Assembly (NCBI RefSeq): GCF_000721075.1
Contig: NZ_JOEQ01000033.1
Span: 13,864 to 77,863, forward strand
Origin: Streptosporangium amethystogenes
GTDB lineage: Bacteria > Actinomycetota > Actinomycetes > Streptosporangiales > Streptosporangiaceae
Length of the DNA stretch: 64,000 bases
Reading direction: 5' to 3'
A program made the position numbers and the translations under genes. The notes below the pieces were generated by a model. It was not told where the DNA came from. It saw only the letters and a program-made list of their open reading frames with translations, and searched no databases. Positions 25,917-33,208 of the stretch are shown here, in pieces (the first letter of the stretch is position 1; every line of letters starts with the position of its first letter).

Positions 25917-27368
25917 TCACGGCTCGTAGCCGGCCCGGTATCGCCGTACCAGGTCGGCGTGGGCCTGGAAGCGCTCGGGAATCCCGCCCTCCTGGCGGAC
26001 CACGTCGTCGGAGGAGCGGAACGCCACCGCTCCCAGCAACCCGGGGTCTCCGGGCACCCCGGCCAGCAGCGGTATCCGTACGCACAGGTAGCGGCCGACG
26101 GCGGGGATGGTGTCCTCGGGTGACAGCGGCGGGGTGAGGATGGTGCCCAGGCGCTCGTTCGGCAGGTAGTACTGAAGCACCGACGGCGTCCAGCGCGCCA
26201 GGCCGTACTCGTTCGTGTCCATGTCGACCAGGTACGGGTCGAAGTCGCTCTCCACCTTCAGCATTCCGGCGACCAGTGCCGGGCTCAGGCCCGGCACGTC
26301 GCACATCGTGCCGGCCTCGACGATCAGCGCGCGGTACTCCCGGGGGATGTCGGAGTCGGAGCGCAACCACCGCCCGAACGGATCGGCCACCCGCGAGTCG
26401 ACCACCCCCGCCCCGGAGGCACTCGCCAGCACGAGAGCGGCCGAGACCACGGCCTTCGCCATCCGGCGGCCCGTTCGCCGGGGCGCCCCCTTCAGGGTGC
26501 CGGCCAGCAGCCGCGCACGGTAGAGCTGACGGGCCGCGCTGGGCCTGGACCTCGGGTCGGGGTCCAGGCAGTCGCCGACCCAGGAGCGCCAGGCCTCGGG
26601 CAGCGAGACCGGCAGCGACAGGGGGGACTCGCCCGCCGCGTACTCGGCGGCGGCCACATAGCGCGCGCGAGCGGTGGGGGCGTTGAAGGGAAGGTGGCCG
26701 GTGAACAGCTGACAGGCCGTCACGCCCAGCGCCCAGATGTCGGCCGAGGCCCGCACCGCGTGCCCCTTCTCGCTCAGCGGCTCCCCCCAGCGCTCGGGAG
26801 GCACGTGGTCCACCGAGCCCATCGGGGGAAGGTAGCCGTGCGTCCCGTCCATCTCGGTGGCCAGGCCGAAGTCGGCGAGCCGTACCGAGCCGTCGGCCAT
26901 CACCAGCACGTTGTTGGGTTTGAGGTCTCCGTGCACCCACCTCTCGGCGTGCATGTGCGCCAGCCCCTCGCAGATCTCGGCGATCAGCCTCGGCGCGTCG
27001 GGAACCGGAGCCCCCTCCTCGATCAGCTCGGCCAGCGACCGTTCCGCCAGGTCCATCACCAGCACGCAGGCGCCGTCGAGTTCGGAGTTTCCGGCGTCGT
27101 CGACGACGAGCGTCTCCCGCAGCCGGATCAGCCGGGGGTGCCGGAGCCTGTCGTGCAGGCGTATCTCCCGCTCCGTCATGTCCCGCAGGTGCCGTAACTG
27201 CCGCCGGGTGAGCGTGCCGGTGGGCAGGAACTTCAGCGCCGCCTCTTTCCCGTCCCGCGTTCCCAGGTAGACGCTCGCCCAGCTCCCCGTGGCGACGGGC
27301 CTGCCGACCCGCCAGTCACCGACGCGATACCCCGAGGAGACACTGACCGCCCATCCCTTGGTGTCCAT
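25917..27368 (-). CDS. Membrane Ser/Thr protein kinase fused to a lytic-transglycosylase-like extracellular domain
   Basis: A 483-residue protein. Residues about 20-290 are a Hanks-type kinase: glycine loop VATGSWASVYLG, Lys in AALKFL, catalytic loop VHGDLKPNNVL (about 145), ADFGLA (about 165) and WALGVTACQLFTG. One membrane helix lies at about 304-325. The outer part (about 345-480) reads YRALIVEAGTMCDVPGLSPA, LVAGMLKVESDFDP and NEYGLARWTPSVL, the SLT-type transglycosylase pattern with Glu near residue 374 in VESDFDP. Most actinobacterial kinases carry PASTA or beta-propeller sensors instead. It could sense or cut peptidoglycan and signal inward, with the neighbouring FHA protein as reader. 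Whether the muramidase site is active is unknown. Confidence 0.82.
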   Translation of the reverse strand: MDTKGWAVSVSSGYRVGDWRVGRPVATGSWASVYLGTRDGKEAALKFLPTGTLTRRQLRHLRDMTEREIRLHDRLRHPRLIRLRETLVVDDAGNSELDGACVLVMDLAERSLAELIEEGAPVPDAPRLIAEICEGLAHMHAERWVHGDLKPNNVLVMADGSVRLADFGLATEMDGTHGYLPPMGSVDHVPPERWGEPLSEKGHAVRASADIWALGVTACQLFTGHLPFNAPTARARYVAAAEYAAGESPLSLPVSLPEAWRSWVGDCLDPDPRSRPSAARQLYRARLLAGTLKGAPRRTGRRMAKAVVSAALVLASASGAGVVDSRVADPFGRWLRSDSDIPREYRALIVEAGTMCDVPGLSPALVAGMLKVESDFDPYLVDMDTNEYGLARWTPSVLQYYLPNERLGTILTPPLSPEDTIPAVGRYLCVRIPLLAGVPGDPGLLGAVAFRSSDDVVRQEGGIPERFQAHADLVRRYRAGYEP

Positions 27369-27401
27369 CGTCCTGCCGCCCTCTCACATCACCGAGCCGG
27401 C

Positions 27402-27421
27402 GCGATGACCGCGGTCATCGC
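27402..27421. promoter_or_regulatory. 20-bp perfect palindrome upstream of the kinase gene
   Basis: GCGATGACCG and CGGTCATCGC abut with no spacer, 34 bp before the kinase start codon. The rest of the 378-bp gap 27369-27746 has no gene. The palindrome is a good operator candidate by size and place. Confidence 0.5.
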
Positions 27422-27746
27422 CCGGAACGTCGTGAACAGGTGGATGCGCCTCGGACGGATCACCGTACGGGGGCGTGCCGTCATGCTAGATCGAATACGA
27501 GCGCACGGAGCACCGTCACCGCGACCGGCTCCGCACCGCCGATCATCCGTCCGGCGGCCTGCCCGCTGATCTTTTCGGTCGGTCCGGTAGGAGCGTCTGT
27601 GTCGCCCTCATAAGGCCGGGATTCCGAGGCGCGAGCAGGTCAGCGCGGTGGGCGATATCGCGCCGGCCGGGATCCCTTGCGGGAGGGCGGCAGCTGGTTA
27701 TCGTTTTTCCGGAACAATCAGGACGGCCGGTCAGCAAGGGAGCTAC

Positions 27747-28940
27747 ATGAGCGAGACTCCGACGCCTCCGTTGTACATGCGGCGAGCAGGGTTCGGCCCG
27801 GATCCGGAACTGGGAACGCTGCGGGACGGGGAGGGGATCGGGCGCGTCAGCACGCCGTTCGGCGTCGACGCCTGGTTGGTGACCCGCTACGCGGACGTAC
27901 GGACGGTGCTGAGCGACCCCGAACGGTTCAGCAACGCCGTGGGGATCGACTTCGTGCCGTCCGACACGAAGATGAGCAAGGAGGAGATCGCGGCGCTGCG
28001 CGCGGGCAACATGCTCGCCCTCGATCCTCCCGAGCACACCCGGCTGCGCCGGACGCTGACGCCGGAGTTCACCATCCGCCGGATGCGCCAACTGGAGCCG
28101 CGGATCACCCGCATCGTCGAGGAGCACCTGGACGCGATGGAACGCGCCGGGTCCCCGGCCGACCTGGTGTCGTCGTTCGCACTGCCGATCCCCTCGCTGG
28201 TGATCTGCGAGTTACTGGGGGTGCCGTACGCCGATCGGGAGGACTTCCAGCGCAGAAGCAGCAAGATGCTCGATGTGGGGTCGCCCTTCGAGGAGCGTCT
28301 GGCCGCCCAGATGGAGTCGCGCGCCTACATCGGCGAGCTGGTCGCCCGCGCCCAGGTCGAGCCCGGGGAGGAGCTTCTCGGCACGCTGGTGCGCGAGCAC
28401 GGCGACGACCTGACGGTGCACGAGCTCGTCGGCATCGGCACCCTGCTGCTGCTGGCCGGACACGAGACCACCTCCAACATGCTCGGGCTGGGCACACTGG
28501 CCCTGCTCCGCCATCCCGACCAGCTGGAGCTGCTGCGGAAGGAACCCGAGCGCATCGACGCGGCGGTGGAGGAGCTGCTGCGCTGGCTCAGCATCGTCCA
28601 CTCCGGCACCGCCAAGATGACCACCGCGGAGGTCGAGATCGCCGGCCAGGCCATCGGGCCCGGCGAGCTGGTGGTCTGCGCGCTGCCCACCGCCAACCGC
28701 GACGCCGAGTTCCTGTCCGATCCCGAGACGCTGGACATCACCCGGGGCGCGCCCGGCCACCTGGCCTTCGGCCACGGCGTGCACCACTGCCTGGGCGCAC
28801 CGCTGGCCCGGCTGGAGATGCGCATCGCCTTCCCCGCACTGCTCGGACGCTTCCCCGAGCTGCGCGCGGTCGAGCCCGAGGCGCACTTCCGCTCTTTCAG
28901 CGTCGTGTACGGCCTGACGTCCCTGCCGGTCGCCTGGTAG
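27747..28940 (+). CDS. Cytochrome P450 (bacterial class I, CYP105/107-like)
   Basis: A 397-residue soluble P450 of normal length. I-helix LLAGHETTS near residue 237, ExxR helix VEELLRW, and the heme loop FGHGVHHCLGAPLARLE with the thiolate Cys near residue 348. It needs a ferredoxin and reductase supplied from elsewhere, as none are adjacent. It would hydroxylate a small molecule in the cytoplasm. AAGGGAG precedes the ATG. A related P450 remnant lies at 7123. A terminator separates it from the convergent zinc-finger gene. Confidence 0.93.
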   Translation: MSETPTPPLYMRRAGFGPDPELGTLRDGEGIGRVSTPFGVDAWLVTRYADVRTVLSDPERFSNAVGIDFVPSDTKMSKEEIAALRAGNMLALDPPEHTRLRRTLTPEFTIRRMRQLEPRITRIVEEHLDAMERAGSPADLVSSFALPIPSLVICELLGVPYADREDFQRRSSKMLDVGSPFEERLAAQMESRAYIGELVARAQVEPGEELLGTLVREHGDDLTVHELVGIGTLLLLAGHETTSNMLGLGTLALLRHPDQLELLRKEPERIDAAVEELLRWLSIVHSGTAKMTTAEVEIAGQAIGPGELVVCALPTANRDAEFLSDPETLDITRGAPGHLAFGHGVHHCLGAPLARLEMRIAFPALLGRFPELRAVEPEAHFRSFSVVYGLTSLPVAW

Positions 28941-28953
28941 CCGACGGAACCGT

Positions 28954-28977
28954 CCGGAGCCGTGATCGCGGCTCCGG
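28954..28977. terminator. Hairpin between convergent genes
   Basis: CCGGAGCCG and CGGCTCCGG flank a 6-nt loop, 14 bp after the P450 stop and 12 bp from the stop of the opposite gene. It probably serves as a bidirectional terminator. Confidence 0.65.
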
Positions 28978-28988
28978 GCGGGTACGGC

Positions 28989-29507
28989 TCAGGCCGTGCC
29001 CGAGCTCAGGTCGCCGTCGAAGACCTTGTCCAGGAAGCTCTCCAGGTTGACGACGGCTCGCATGATCCGCTCCTCGTTGCTGAGCGTCTCGAACCGCACG
29101 CCGAGCTCCGTCTTCTTCACGTCCCGCACGTAGAGGGAGCAGGCCAGGTCGGCGCACATGTAGGTGCCGACCGTGTTGCCCTGGCGGCCCGCGGCGCCGA
29201 CCCTGGGCGCGACGAACAGGGAGATCCCGGTGCCGGCGTGCGGTGTCACGCAGATCGAGCAGACCGTGCTCTTGGCATAGCTCCTGCGCACCTCCCGGCT
29301 GAGACGCAGAGTGACACCGACCAGCTCGCCGCGCCGCTCGACGACCAGGTAGCCGCGGTCGGGCGCGCCGGGGTCGAGCCAGCCCAGGAAGTCAAGGTCG
29401 GCCCAGGGGGTCTCCGGCAGGCTCCTGGGCAGGTTGATCCTGCGCGCCTCCCCCTTGGAGCAGTTGGCGAAGGATCCGCGTATCTCCTTCTCACCGACTG
29501 GAATCAT
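28989..29507 (-). CDS. FBP-type treble-clef zinc-finger protein (FusB/EF-G-binding-like)
   Basis: A 172-residue protein. The N-terminal half is helical and basic; the C-terminal half contains four cysteines in CSICVTPHAGTG and TYMCADLACSLYVR. That is the treble-clef zinc finger of the FBP/FusB family, which binds elongation factor G and in staphylococci rescues ribosomes from fusidic acid. Actinobacterial members are usually single genes of unknown trigger, as here. A role on EF-G or the ribosome is known for the family, but only inferred for this protein. Confidence 0.8.
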   Translation of the reverse strand: MIPVGEKEIRGSFANCSKGEARRINLPRSLPETPWADLDFLGWLDPGAPDRGYLVVERRGELVGVTLRLSREVRRSYAKSTVCSICVTPHAGTGISLFVAPRVGAAGRQGNTVGTYMCADLACSLYVRDVKKTELGVRFETLSNEERIMRAVVNLESFLDKVFDGDLSSGTA

Positions 29508-29895
29508 GACTCACCCACTGTTGATCGACACGTCTGCTGAGCCCCGGCGGCGCGACCGGCGCTTCCTCGGGGGGGCAGGGCACGAGCGAACTGCCGGCCC
29601 CTGCTGGATCACTGTCTTTTCCGACATTCAGCGCCGACCACTATGTCAGCACGACATCGGGGGCGTCGAATGCTTTTCCCCGGTGTCAGGACACCTCCAA
29701 GAGGGTCCAAGACCGCGACGACGTCGCAAGCCGACGGTACGGGGCGCTCGCCGATGAGTCACAGGTCCCCGTGGACGGCGTGCACCGCCACACGGGGCCG
29801 CTCCTCGATCTCACAGCCGTTCTGCCGGAGGGTCGCTCGCCCCGTACCCGGGAGGATCCGGGGACGGGAGGATCCGTGAAACCCGGAACCGCGGG
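29508..29895. other. Intergenic region with a short direct repeat
   Basis: No gene is supported in these 388 bp. The only notable structure is GGGAGGATCCG repeated twice within 29849-29873, separated by 5 bp. Part of the region should carry the promoter of the minus-strand zinc-finger gene. Confidence 0.5.
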
Positions 29896-30213
29896 TCAGT
29901 CGTGTCGGCGCAGTTCGGCGTTGATCCGCAGGGCTTCCTGGAGCTGATCCTCCAGGATGATGATGCGGCAGGCGGCCTCCAGCGCGGTGCCCTGGTCGAC
30001 CAGTTCTCTGGCGCGGGCGGCCAGGCGTAGCTGATAGCGGGAGTAGCGGCGGTGTCCGCCGGACGAGCGCTGCGGCTCGATCAGTCTCGCCTCGCCCAGG
30101 CTACGTAGGAAAGCCGGCGTGGTGCCGAGGATCTCGGCGGCACGGCCCATGGTGTAGGCCGGGTAATCGTCATCGTCGAGCTTGATCTCTGGGTTCTGTG
30201 GGGCTGGATCCAT
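29896..30213 (-). CDS. MerR-like (BldC/HspR-type) DNA-binding protein
   Basis: A 105-residue protein with a single MerR-type winged helix: YTMGRAAEILGTTPAFLRSL, GEARLIEPQRSSGGHRRYSR YQL. It continues into a helix with VDQGTALEAACRIIILEDQL for dimerisation. There is no ligand-binding domain, as in other short actinobacterial members of this group. The acidic N-terminus (KLDDDDYPAY) is variable. AAAAAGGTG lies before the ATG. A 28-bp perfect palindrome 22 bp upstream would be in its leader or promoter, pointing to autoregulation or leader control. Confidence 0.85.
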   Translation of the reverse strand: MDPAPQNPEIKLDDDDYPAYTMGRAAEILGTTPAFLRSLGEARLIEPQRSSGGHRRYSRYQLRLAARARELVDQGTALEAACRIIILEDQLQEALRINAELRRHD

Positions 30214-30234
30214 CGCACCTTTTTCATGTCACAG

Positions 30235-30262
30235 GGGCCCCGGTGCTGCAGCACCGGGGCCC
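30235..30262. repeat. 28-bp perfect palindrome
   Basis: GGGCCCCGGTGCTG and CAGCACCGGGGCCC abut without spacer. It lies 22 bp before the MerR-like start on the minus strand. As RNA it would be an extremely stable hairpin in the leader; as DNA it could be a large operator or a cruciform. Confidence 0.7.
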
Positions 30263-30286
30263 AGAGTTATGGGTTCAACACCTTTT

Positions 30287-30308
30287 ATCGACACGAGTGT
30301 CGATTTTT
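30287..30308. terminator. AT-flanked 18-bp palindrome, terminator or operator
   Basis: ATCGACAC-GA-GTGTCGAT is a near-spacerless palindrome preceded by CCTTTT and followed by TTTTT, so it looks like an intrinsic terminator in either direction. No gene ends nearby, which makes an operator equally likely. The surrounding 30305-30838 has lower GC than its neighbours and no supported gene. Confidence 0.45.
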
Positions 30309-30497
30309 CGTATCCGCACCAGCCGCCGGAAAGGCAGGGAGTGCGGGGATCGCATATGCGTGACCGGAGACCACCTTCCAATCTGATGGGACTACGGCAC
30401 CCGCCCGGCGAGACACAACCGGCAGCGGGCGATCCAACGGCGTGTGACCCTCCCCCTTTTCCTCTGATTTCCCTACGTACCTTTGCCATCGGCACCG

Positions 30498-30623
30498 GCT
30501 GGAACCCCTTGCAGGATCCTGGCTCCAGCACACCTGACGACGGCACCTCACGGGCTGTCCTCATGCCCGCCGGCCACCGCGTTGGAACCCGTGCACCAGT
30601 TGGCTCCAGCATGCCTGACCGTC
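30498..30623. repeat. Two imperfect ~42-bp direct repeats
   Basis: The unit GGAACCC...TTGGCTCCAGCA..CCTGAC occurs at about 30503-30540 and again at about 30584-30620, some 81 bp apart. It sits in the lower-GC noncoding stretch. The function is unknown; spacing and number argue against a CRISPR. Confidence 0.5.
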
Positions 30624-30838
30624 TTGCCACTTCTTTGCGACAGTTCGTCATCTGCCGCGAGTTCTTGATGTTCTCTACTCTTCTGACACCTGAAATACTA
30701 ACCCGGCCCGCAGCCAATGTCTACTGTGGCCACAACAGATTTTCTCTGCCGCTCGCGTGACCAACCGCCCCGTGTCCCGCCTGACGGGCATCGCCCCAGG
30801 ACCGCACCGGACCGGGCCATCGGGATACGCTCGGCGTC

Positions 30839-31056
30839 ATGATCGTCTGGCTGAACGGGACATTCGGTGCGGGCAAGACGACCACCGCGGGGAACTCGTC
30901 ACGCTCATCCCGCAGGCACACCTCTTCGATCCCGAGCAGGCCGGTTACCTGCCGCGGGTAGCGAGAGGGCTCTTCACTCCGGAAAGCCATGGCGGGCACC
31001 CGATGCGAGGCCGGCGAGATTCAGACCGGCGACTGCCGCCGGATCCGGACCTCTGA
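30839..31056 (+). pseudogene. AAA/TmrB-like P-loop kinase, frameshifted and truncated
   Basis: The ATG frame reads MIVWLNGTFGAGKTTTA, a P-loop of the TmrB/zeta-like AAA kinases. After a one-base shift near 30889 the family sequence continues in another frame as ELVTLIPQAHLFDPEQAGYL, then ends at 31056 well short of the usual length of roughly 180 residues. The promoter remains: a TACGCT box lies 7 bp before the ATG, the leaderless layout also seen at 31115. Confidence 0.75.
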
Positions 31057-31126
31057 TCAGGCGTGAACGCTTCGGCGGCACGGTGACTTGTCAGCTTATA
31101 TCCGTACAGAGCACTACGCTCGGCAT

Positions 31127-31666
31127 ATGTCTGACCAGCCGGTATGCCACTGTCTGCTCTGCGTCGGGCGGGAGGTGGAGCTCGACGAGGCTGATCTCGC
31201 GACGCTGCGGAGCGTCCGGGACCGGGGGTGGGCGATCGTCATGATCCCTGAGGACGAGGACGGTCCCGGCTGGGCATTCACCGTCGGGCTGTGGCACACG
31301 CTCCGCTCCCCCGAGGTGGTGATGCTCGGCCTCCGGGTGGACGTGATGGGCAACTGCCTCAGCACCCTGGCCGACCAGATCGCCGCCGGGCACCACCTGG
31401 TCGAGGGCCGGGAGCGGGATGACGTGATCAGGAACTACCCGGTCGTCGCCAAGACAGTGGACACCAGCTGGTACCGGTCGCTGTTCGGTACCGCGCTGCA
31501 CTTCTACCAGGGACCTCCGCTGCCCTTCATGGAGATCGTCTGGCCCGATGCCGCGGGCCGCTTCCCCTGGAACGACGGCTGCGCCCCGCGCCTGCGGGAA
31601 CTGCAGCCCGCGCTCTGGATCCCCAAGGACGACCACGCCCCGGGCCCCTGGACCAAACTCCCCTGA
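31127..31666 (+). CDS. DUF4262-type protein
   Basis: A 179-residue protein that fits the DUF4262 family. It has an N-terminal CHCLLC pair of cysteines, a VRDRGWAIVMIPEDEDGPGW AFTVGLWH core with Gly-Trp and His, and PEVVMLGLRVDVMGNCLSTL. No biochemical role is established for the family. TACGCT stands 6 bp before the ATG and no RBS is visible, so a leaderless message is likely. It is alone, between a pseudogene and the tryptophan operon's long leader region. Confidence 0.7.
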   Translation: MSDQPVCHCLLCVGREVELDEADLATLRSVRDRGWAIVMIPEDEDGPGWAFTVGLWHTLRSPEVVMLGLRVDVMGNCLSTLADQIAAGHHLVEGRERDDVIRNYPVVAKTVDTSWYRSLFGTALHFYQGPPLPFMEIVWPDAAGRFPWNDGCAPRLRELQPALWIPKDDHAPGPWTKLP

Positions 31667-32001
31667 CGGGGCCGTGCCGACCGGGCCTGACCCGCGTCCC
31701 GACCGGCCGCCGGCGACGCCACGCGGCGGCCATCCGGGGCGGCGCCGAGGGCGCGACAGGGCGGACGGCCGGGCCACCGAGGCCGCCCGGCGGAGACCAC
31801 GGTCAATGTGAGACCACCGCGCGACAGAGGCCGGGTCCGACGCTGAGGCCACCGTACGGCGGGCGCCCCGGCCGGCGCCGTGTCATCCGGAAGACGTGAG
31901 ACCCGGAGCGAAAGAAACCGCACCGGGTGTGCCCCGTGTTTCTCCGGCCGCCGGACCGGCACTTTAGCGAGATTTACTACCGATTTCAAGATGGCCTGTT
32001 T

Positions 32002-32052
32002 CAAGTCGCTCAACGGTCCTCACCAAGTCATTCACAAGTCCCCACCAAGTGG
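32002..32052 (+). promoter_or_regulatory. Heptamer repeats at 11-bp period, SARP-like binding site
   Basis: CAAGTCG (32002), ACGGTCC (32013, weak), CAAGTCA (32024), CAAGTCC (32035) and CAAGTGG (32046) are spaced exactly 11 bp apart with 4-bp linkers. Direct heptamers on one helix face are the signature of Streptomyces antibiotic regulatory proteins. No SARP gene is in the window, so the regulator would act from elsewhere. A canonical -10 at the expected 8-bp distance is not obvious. Confidence 0.5.
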
Positions 32053-32326
32053 GAAAAAGGAGCCTCGACGCGGGCCGAAAAAGGCTTCGAGGGACGCGCC
32101 AGGAACACCAAAGGCGCTTCCCGGCATCAATTCTCTTCGCACATTCCCGTTGGCATGCATGTGAGGAAAAGTGAGGACTAAAAAGGCCGTTGACCTGGCG
32201 CGATGATCGACCACCGGACGAGGGACGGCTCGCACCCGGTGACCGCCGGGCGGCACACGGATCCTCACACGCTCCGACGTCATAAATGAATCGTTGAGAA
32301 AAACGGTCACCCAGATCTTTAAGTCC

Positions 32327-32372
32327 GGCGGGAGGCCCAGTGGAAGCCCGCGGGTCCACCGGGCCTCCCGCC
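32327..32372 (+). promoter_or_regulatory. 46-nt near-perfect leader hairpin
   Basis: GGCGGGAGGCCC pairs with GGGCCTCCCGCC; inside, GTGGA pairs with TCCAC around a 10-nt loop, with one A-C mismatch between the stems. It ends 23 bp before the dioxygenase ATG, just before GAGGAG. It could attenuate transcription, mask or protect the start region, or bind a regulator. It has no U-tract. Confidence 0.6.
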
Positions 32373-32395
32373 TGGCAACGCCCACGAGGAGAAGC

Positions 32396-33208
32396 ATGCA
32401 CGTCAAACTCAACGAACCCGTCGTGGAAGAACTGCGCAGGGTGGTTTCAGAGCCGATCTTCAACCCGGTCCTCAAAACCTTCGTCGGGGAGGGGAAGCTG
32501 GAGTACGAGGTGTATGTGCGGACCTCGGAGTTGTTCTCCCTGCAACCCGCCACCGACGAACTCGTCTCCTCCGACGAGCTGATGTTCCAGATGGTCCACC
32601 AGGCCCAGGAGGTGTGGCTGAAACTCCTCGCGCACGAGATGACGGAACTGGTGGGCGACCTGGACCGGGACGCGCTCTGGGACGCCTCGGCGCGGCTGGA
32701 CCGGATCGCGCGCATCGTCCGCTGCCTCAACGACGAGCTGGGGGTTCTGGAGACGCTGACGCCCGACTCGTACCAGACGATCCGGCAGCATCTCGGGAAC
32801 GGCAGCGGGCAGGAGTCACCGGGGTACAACCGGCTGCGCGTGGTAGCCCACTACATATCGGACGCGCTCGACCGGCTGGTCGCCCGCCGCGGGGTTTCGG
32901 CCACGGATGTCTACCAGGCACGGGATGCCCGGCACAGCGACCTGAAACGCACGTTCGAGCTGCTCCTCGACGTGGACGAGGCCTACCAGATGTGGCTCGT
33001 CACCCACTTCATGCTCGTCCGCAGGACGATCGGCATCAGCCGGAACACCGCGGCGCTCGACGGCGTGCCGACGCAGGTGCTGACCGGCCGCATGACACAG
33101 CCCCTCTTCCGGCAGCTGTGGAAGGTGCGCGAGGAGATGACCGCCGCCTGGGAACGCGGCGGCGGGTACGCGCCCGGAGAGTCCAGGCACGCGGAGAAGA
33201 AGTCCTGA
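32396..33208 (+). CDS. Tryptophan 2,3-dioxygenase family enzyme
   Basis: A 270-residue heme protein. It shows the family landmarks: YEVYVRTSELFSLQPATDEL, MFQMVHQAQEVWLKLLAHEM (distal His and substrate pocket), LGNGSGQESPGYN, and THFMLVRRTIG with the probable proximal heme His near residue 204. The enzyme opens the indole ring of L-tryptophan with O2 to give N-formylkynurenine. Some cluster-borne members act on modified tryptophan or as monooxygenases, so the exact reaction is open. GAGGAG precedes the ATG. Its stop overlaps the next start (TGATG), the first of three coupled genes. Confidence 0.88.
   Translation: MHVKLNEPVVEELRRVVSEPIFNPVLKTFVGEGKLEYEVYVRTSELFSLQPATDELVSSDELMFQMVHQAQEVWLKLLAHEMTELVGDLDRDALWDASARLDRIARIVRCLNDELGVLETLTPDSYQTIRQHLGNGSGQESPGYNRLRVVAHYISDALDRLVARRGVSATDVYQARDARHSDLKRTFELLLDVDEAYQMWLVTHFMLVRRTIGISRNTAALDGVPTQVLTGRMTQPLFRQLWKVREEMTAAWERGGGYAPGESRHAEKKS

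Larger units (their letters stand above)
31667..32395. other. Long regulatory region before the tryptophan operon
   Basis: No gene is supported in these 729 bp. GC falls markedly after 31960. It contains phased heptamer repeats (32002-32052) and a long hairpin (32327-32372), described separately. A TTGACC at about 32190 could be a -35 element. The size and structure suggest complex control of the following operon. Confidence 0.6.
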
